From assembly GCA_029243845.1 (NCBI GenBank), contig JAQWRF010000315.1, forward strand, positions 1-8,534: a stretch of 8,534 nt of DNA, given 5' to 3'. Numbering within the stretch: position 1 is the first letter of the stretch; the number at the start of each line of letters is the position of its first letter. Under the pieces are notes generated by a model, which made no database searches, was not told the DNA's origin, and saw nothing but the letters and a program-made list of their open reading frames with translations. Shown in pieces: positions 6,648 to 8,534 of the stretch. This DNA is from Planctomycetota bacterium. GTDB taxonomy: Bacteria; Planctomycetota; UBA1135. Made by a program: the position numbers and the translations under genes.

Positions 6648-7448
6648 ATGACAGATTCCACTCTCATCGCGGCTGACGAACCACTGGTTTTAGGCGAGTT
6701 CAGCTTCAAATCGCGTTTGTTCTTGGGCACCGGTAAATACACGACGTACCCATTGATGCGCGATGCACTTGACATCTCAGGAACGGAATGTGTCACTGTT
6801 GCGGTACGCCGTATCCCCGAAAACGAGCCTGCTGGCGAGCGTTTTCTCGATTTCCTCGATACCGAGCGTTACACTATTTTGCCGAATACGGCCGGGTGTT
6901 TTGATGCCGAAAGCGCTATCCGCACCAGTCGTTTGGCACGTGAAATGCTAAACACCAATCTTATTAAACTCGAGGTCTTAGGGGACCAAAAGACCCTGCT
7001 GCCAGAGCCGGTCGACACGCTTAAAGCTACAGAAGTACTTGTTGCTGAAGGGTTTACGGTCTTGGTTTACACATCTGATGACGTAATGCAGGCCAAGCGC
7101 TTACAAGAGGCAGGAGCCACTGCAGTAATGCCAGCTGGTGCCCCGATTGGCAGTGGACAGGGTATTCTGAATCCACTCAATTTACGCTTAATCATCGAGC
7201 AGGCAACGGTGCCTATTATTGTAGATGCGGGTGTCGGGCAATCTTCGGATGTGGCAATCGCTATGGAGCTTGGTTCTCATGGGGTACTCATGAACACTGC
7301 CGTTGCTGCTGCCGATGATCCGATTCGCATGGCGCGTGCTGTAAGAAACGCATGCAGTGCAGGACGCGATTCCTTTCTTGCAGGCCGCATGGACAAACGC
7401 ATGTACGCATCAGCTTCTTCACCGCAATCTAATCTCATCACAAGTTAA
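6648..7448 (+). CDS. thiG: Thiazole synthase
   Basis: ThiG is a TIM-barrel enzyme that joins deoxyxylulose-5-phosphate, dehydroglycine and ThiS thiocarboxylate into the thiazole phosphate of thiamin. The 266-residue product is of normal length and complete. It has the GTGKY strand (27-31), Lys107 in LIKLEVLGD, which by family knowledge forms the imine with the sugar phosphate, the nearby Glu109, and the phosphate-binding segments [12 protein letters not shown] and [25 protein letters not shown] is the usual C-terminal helix. ATG 6648 is chosen because it lies after the thiS stop and is followed by the family-like [19 protein letters not shown]; an upstream in-frame TTG at 6591 would overlap thiS. 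The stop and the next start share one base (TAATG), so translation is probably coupled to the gamma-carbonic-anhydrase-like gene. Confidence 0.96.
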   Translation: MTDSTLIAADEPLVLGEFSFKSRLFLGTGKYTTYPLMRDALDISGTECVTVAVRRIPENEPAGERFLDFLDTERYTILPNTAGCFDAESAIRTSRLAREMLNTNLIKLEVLGDQKTLLPEPVDTLKATEVLVAEGFTVLVYTSDDVMQAKRLQEAGATAVMPAGAPIGSGQGILNPLNLRLIIEQATVPIIVDAGVGQSSDVAIAMELGSHGVLMNTAVAAADDPIRMARAVRNACSAGRDSFLAGRMDKRMYASASSPQSNLITS

Positions 7449-7972
7449 TGAGCGATACCCAACAATTCCCAACTCCGCGCAAAGGATTGTTGCGGCGTGT
7501 GGCGGGCGGGGCGATGGTCGCCGAAGGCGCAGTCGTGACGGGCAAGGTTCATTTAGCACAAGATGTTAGCATTTGGTTTGGAGTGATTATTCGCGGCGAT
7601 GATGCGGAAATCACTATCGGAGAACGCACGAACGTTCAAGATGGCGTAATCATTCATTGCGATTCCGGTATCAATCAAAGCATCGGAAAAAATTGCACCA
7701 TTGGTCATCGCGCTGTATTGCATGGTGTGTCCATTGGCGATAACGTGTTGATAGGTATGTCGGCAACGGTTCTTGGTGGATCCACAATAGGTGATGGTGC
7801 AGTTATTGCTGCGGGCTGTGTTGTGCGTCAAGGTTTTGACGTGCCACCCAACACTTTAGTGGCGGGCGTACCTGCAAAAATAATTCGCGAAGTCTCTGCT
7901 GCCGAGCGTGCGTTTATGGCGCATTCTGTACCACACTACATCGAAACTGCCGAAACTTATTTAAGTGAATAG
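7448..7972 (+). CDS. Gamma-carbonic-anhydrase-like hexapeptide-repeat protein
   Basis: Left-handed beta-helix protein of the gamma-carbonic anhydrase / YrdA / PaaY group, with 174 residues. Hexapeptide repeats of the I-G-[DEK]-x type run from about residue 24 to 145, followed by a C-terminal helix (SAAERAFMAHSVPHYIETAETYL). The three metal-ligand histidines are present as His70, His87 and His92; the last two have the five-residue spacing of the archaeal enzyme Cam. RGD at 49-51 and NVQDG at 62-66 carry the conserved Arg, Asp, Asn and Gln. The acidic loop with the Cam proton-shuttle Glu is absent, as in YrdA and CamH proteins, so CO2 hydration is possible but unproven; an acyl-CoA-related role is an alternative. 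It overlaps thiG by one base and larE by eight. Confidence 0.9.
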   Translation: MSDTQQFPTPRKGLLRRVAGGAMVAEGAVVTGKVHLAQDVSIWFGVIIRGDDAEITIGERTNVQDGVIIHCDSGINQSIGKNCTIGHRAVLHGVSIGDNVLIGMSATVLGGSTIGDGAVIAAGCVVRQGFDVPPNTLVAGVPAKIIREVSAAERAFMAHSVPHYIETAETYLSE

Positions 7973-8534
7973 AGCGCTTATTTCGGTTCTAAACACGCAG
8001 TTTGAGCCATATGATGGTTTGGCTGTCGCTGTTTCCGGAGGCGTGGATTCGTCGTTGCTGCTGGCAGCTGCTTGTGAATATTATGGCGCACATAACTGCT
8101 TGGCAGTCATAGCAGTTAGCCCTTCTCTAGGCGCATGCGAACTTGAAGCGGCACGCTCTTTGTGCCAACAGCTTGACGTTGAATTGATAGAGTTGCAGAG
8201 TAATGAAATAGAGAACCCCGCCTACGTTGCGAACGACGGCACTCGCTGTTACTGGTGTAAACAAGAACTGTTTAAATTGGCAATTCCTGTGGCAGTGCAA
8301 CGCGGTTTACCTTTGGCCTACGGCGAAAATTATGATGACTTGAAGCAGCCACGCGCCGGTAGAAAAAGTGCCGAACAAAATAAAATACTCGCACCGTTGC
8401 GCACAGCAAAGTTCACTAAAGAGGATGTCCGAATGTATGCGCGCTTTCTGAATTTACAGGTAGCCGACAAGCCGGCCGCTCCTTGTCTGGCATCGCGTAT
8501 TGCAGTGGGGCAAGCCGTCAGTTTAGACTCACTT
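7965..8534 (+). CDS. larE: ATP-dependent sulfur transferase LarE, N-terminal 190 residues (cut by window end)
   Basis: LarE adenylates and then sulfurates the pyridinium dicarboxylate intermediate of the nickel-pincer nucleotide, the cofactor of lactate racemase. The frame is open to the last base. It shows the PP-loop SGGVDSS at 24-30, RCYWCK at 94-99 and DKPAAPCLASRI at 168-179. Cys174 in that last block corresponds to the conserved cysteine that some LarE enzymes sacrifice as sulfur donor. The start is GTG 7965, inside the preceding gene (eight-base overlap); no ATG occurs before the PP-loop. The C-terminus lies outside, so one cannot say whether this is the sacrificial or the iron-sulfur-cluster type. 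larA, larB and larC are not in the window. A different member of the LarE-like PP-loop family, acting on another substrate, is the alternative. Confidence 0.88.
   Translation, partial: MNRALISVLNTQFEPYDGLAVAVSGGVDSSLLLAAACEYYGAHNCLAVIAVSPSLGACELEAARSLCQQLDVELIELQSNEIENPAYVANDGTRCYWCKQELFKLAIPVAVQRGLPLAYGENYDDLKQPRAGRKSAEQNKILAPLRTAKFTKEDVRMYARFLNLQVADKPAAPCLASRIAVGQAVSLDSL

Noticed and set aside
6497..6796. Minus-strand open frame of 99 codons across thiS and thiG
   Set aside because: It lies antisense to two well-supported genes and has no recognisable protein features.

Overview
This window carries a compact bacterial chromosomal segment with no phage, transposon, CRISPR or plasmid signal. 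Base composition looks close to half G+C by eye. NusA is the short form without the C-terminal acidic repeats, and its KH1 region (VGACLGVRG) together with the IF-2 N-terminus resembles Planctomycetota and relatives more than Proteobacteria or Firmicutes. That placement is a tentative inference from remembered family sequences. Most genes lack a clear Shine-Dalgarno sequence and several start at GTG or TTG.

Left part (1-1654, plus strand): the 3' end of a kinase-fold gene (LPS-kinase-like) is followed 10 bases later by cysS (cysteinyl-tRNA synthetase). Middle (6275 down to 1629, minus strand): a tight operon nusA - infB - rbfA - trmH-like encodes a transcription elongation/termination factor, initiation factor IF-2, the 30S maturation factor RbfA and a SPOUT-family RNA 2'-O-methyltransferase. 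rimP is not found before nusA, and truB is not found after rbfA; the methyltransferase sits in the truB position. The tails of cysS and the methyltransferase gene converge and overlap by 26 bases. Right part (6407-8534, plus strand): a packed cluster thiS - thiG - gamma-carbonic-anhydrase-like - larE (cut by the window edge), with a 13-base gap and then 1- and 8-base overlaps. ThiS and ThiG make the thiazole of thiamin using a sulfur carrier protein. LarE is the sulfur-transfer enzyme of the nickel-pincer nucleotide pathway.

The most informative stretch is the 131 bases between nusA and thiS (6276-6406). On the nusA strand it shows a sigma-70-like promoter whose 16-base spacer lies wholly inside an 18-base perfect dyad (8-base arms). 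Downstream comes a 9-bp hairpin immediately followed by eight T, an intrinsic-terminator signature about 20 bases before the nusA start codon. Because the gene on the far side is divergent, this terminator can only act on the nusA leader itself, which suggests attenuation (perhaps by NusA) of the whole translation-factor operon. A second unusual site is the infB start: a TTG codon preceded by an 8-base match to the anti-Shine-Dalgarno sequence, encoded by the last codons of nusA.

No wholly new system is evident. The genes belong to known families, and the novelty lies in regulation and gene order.
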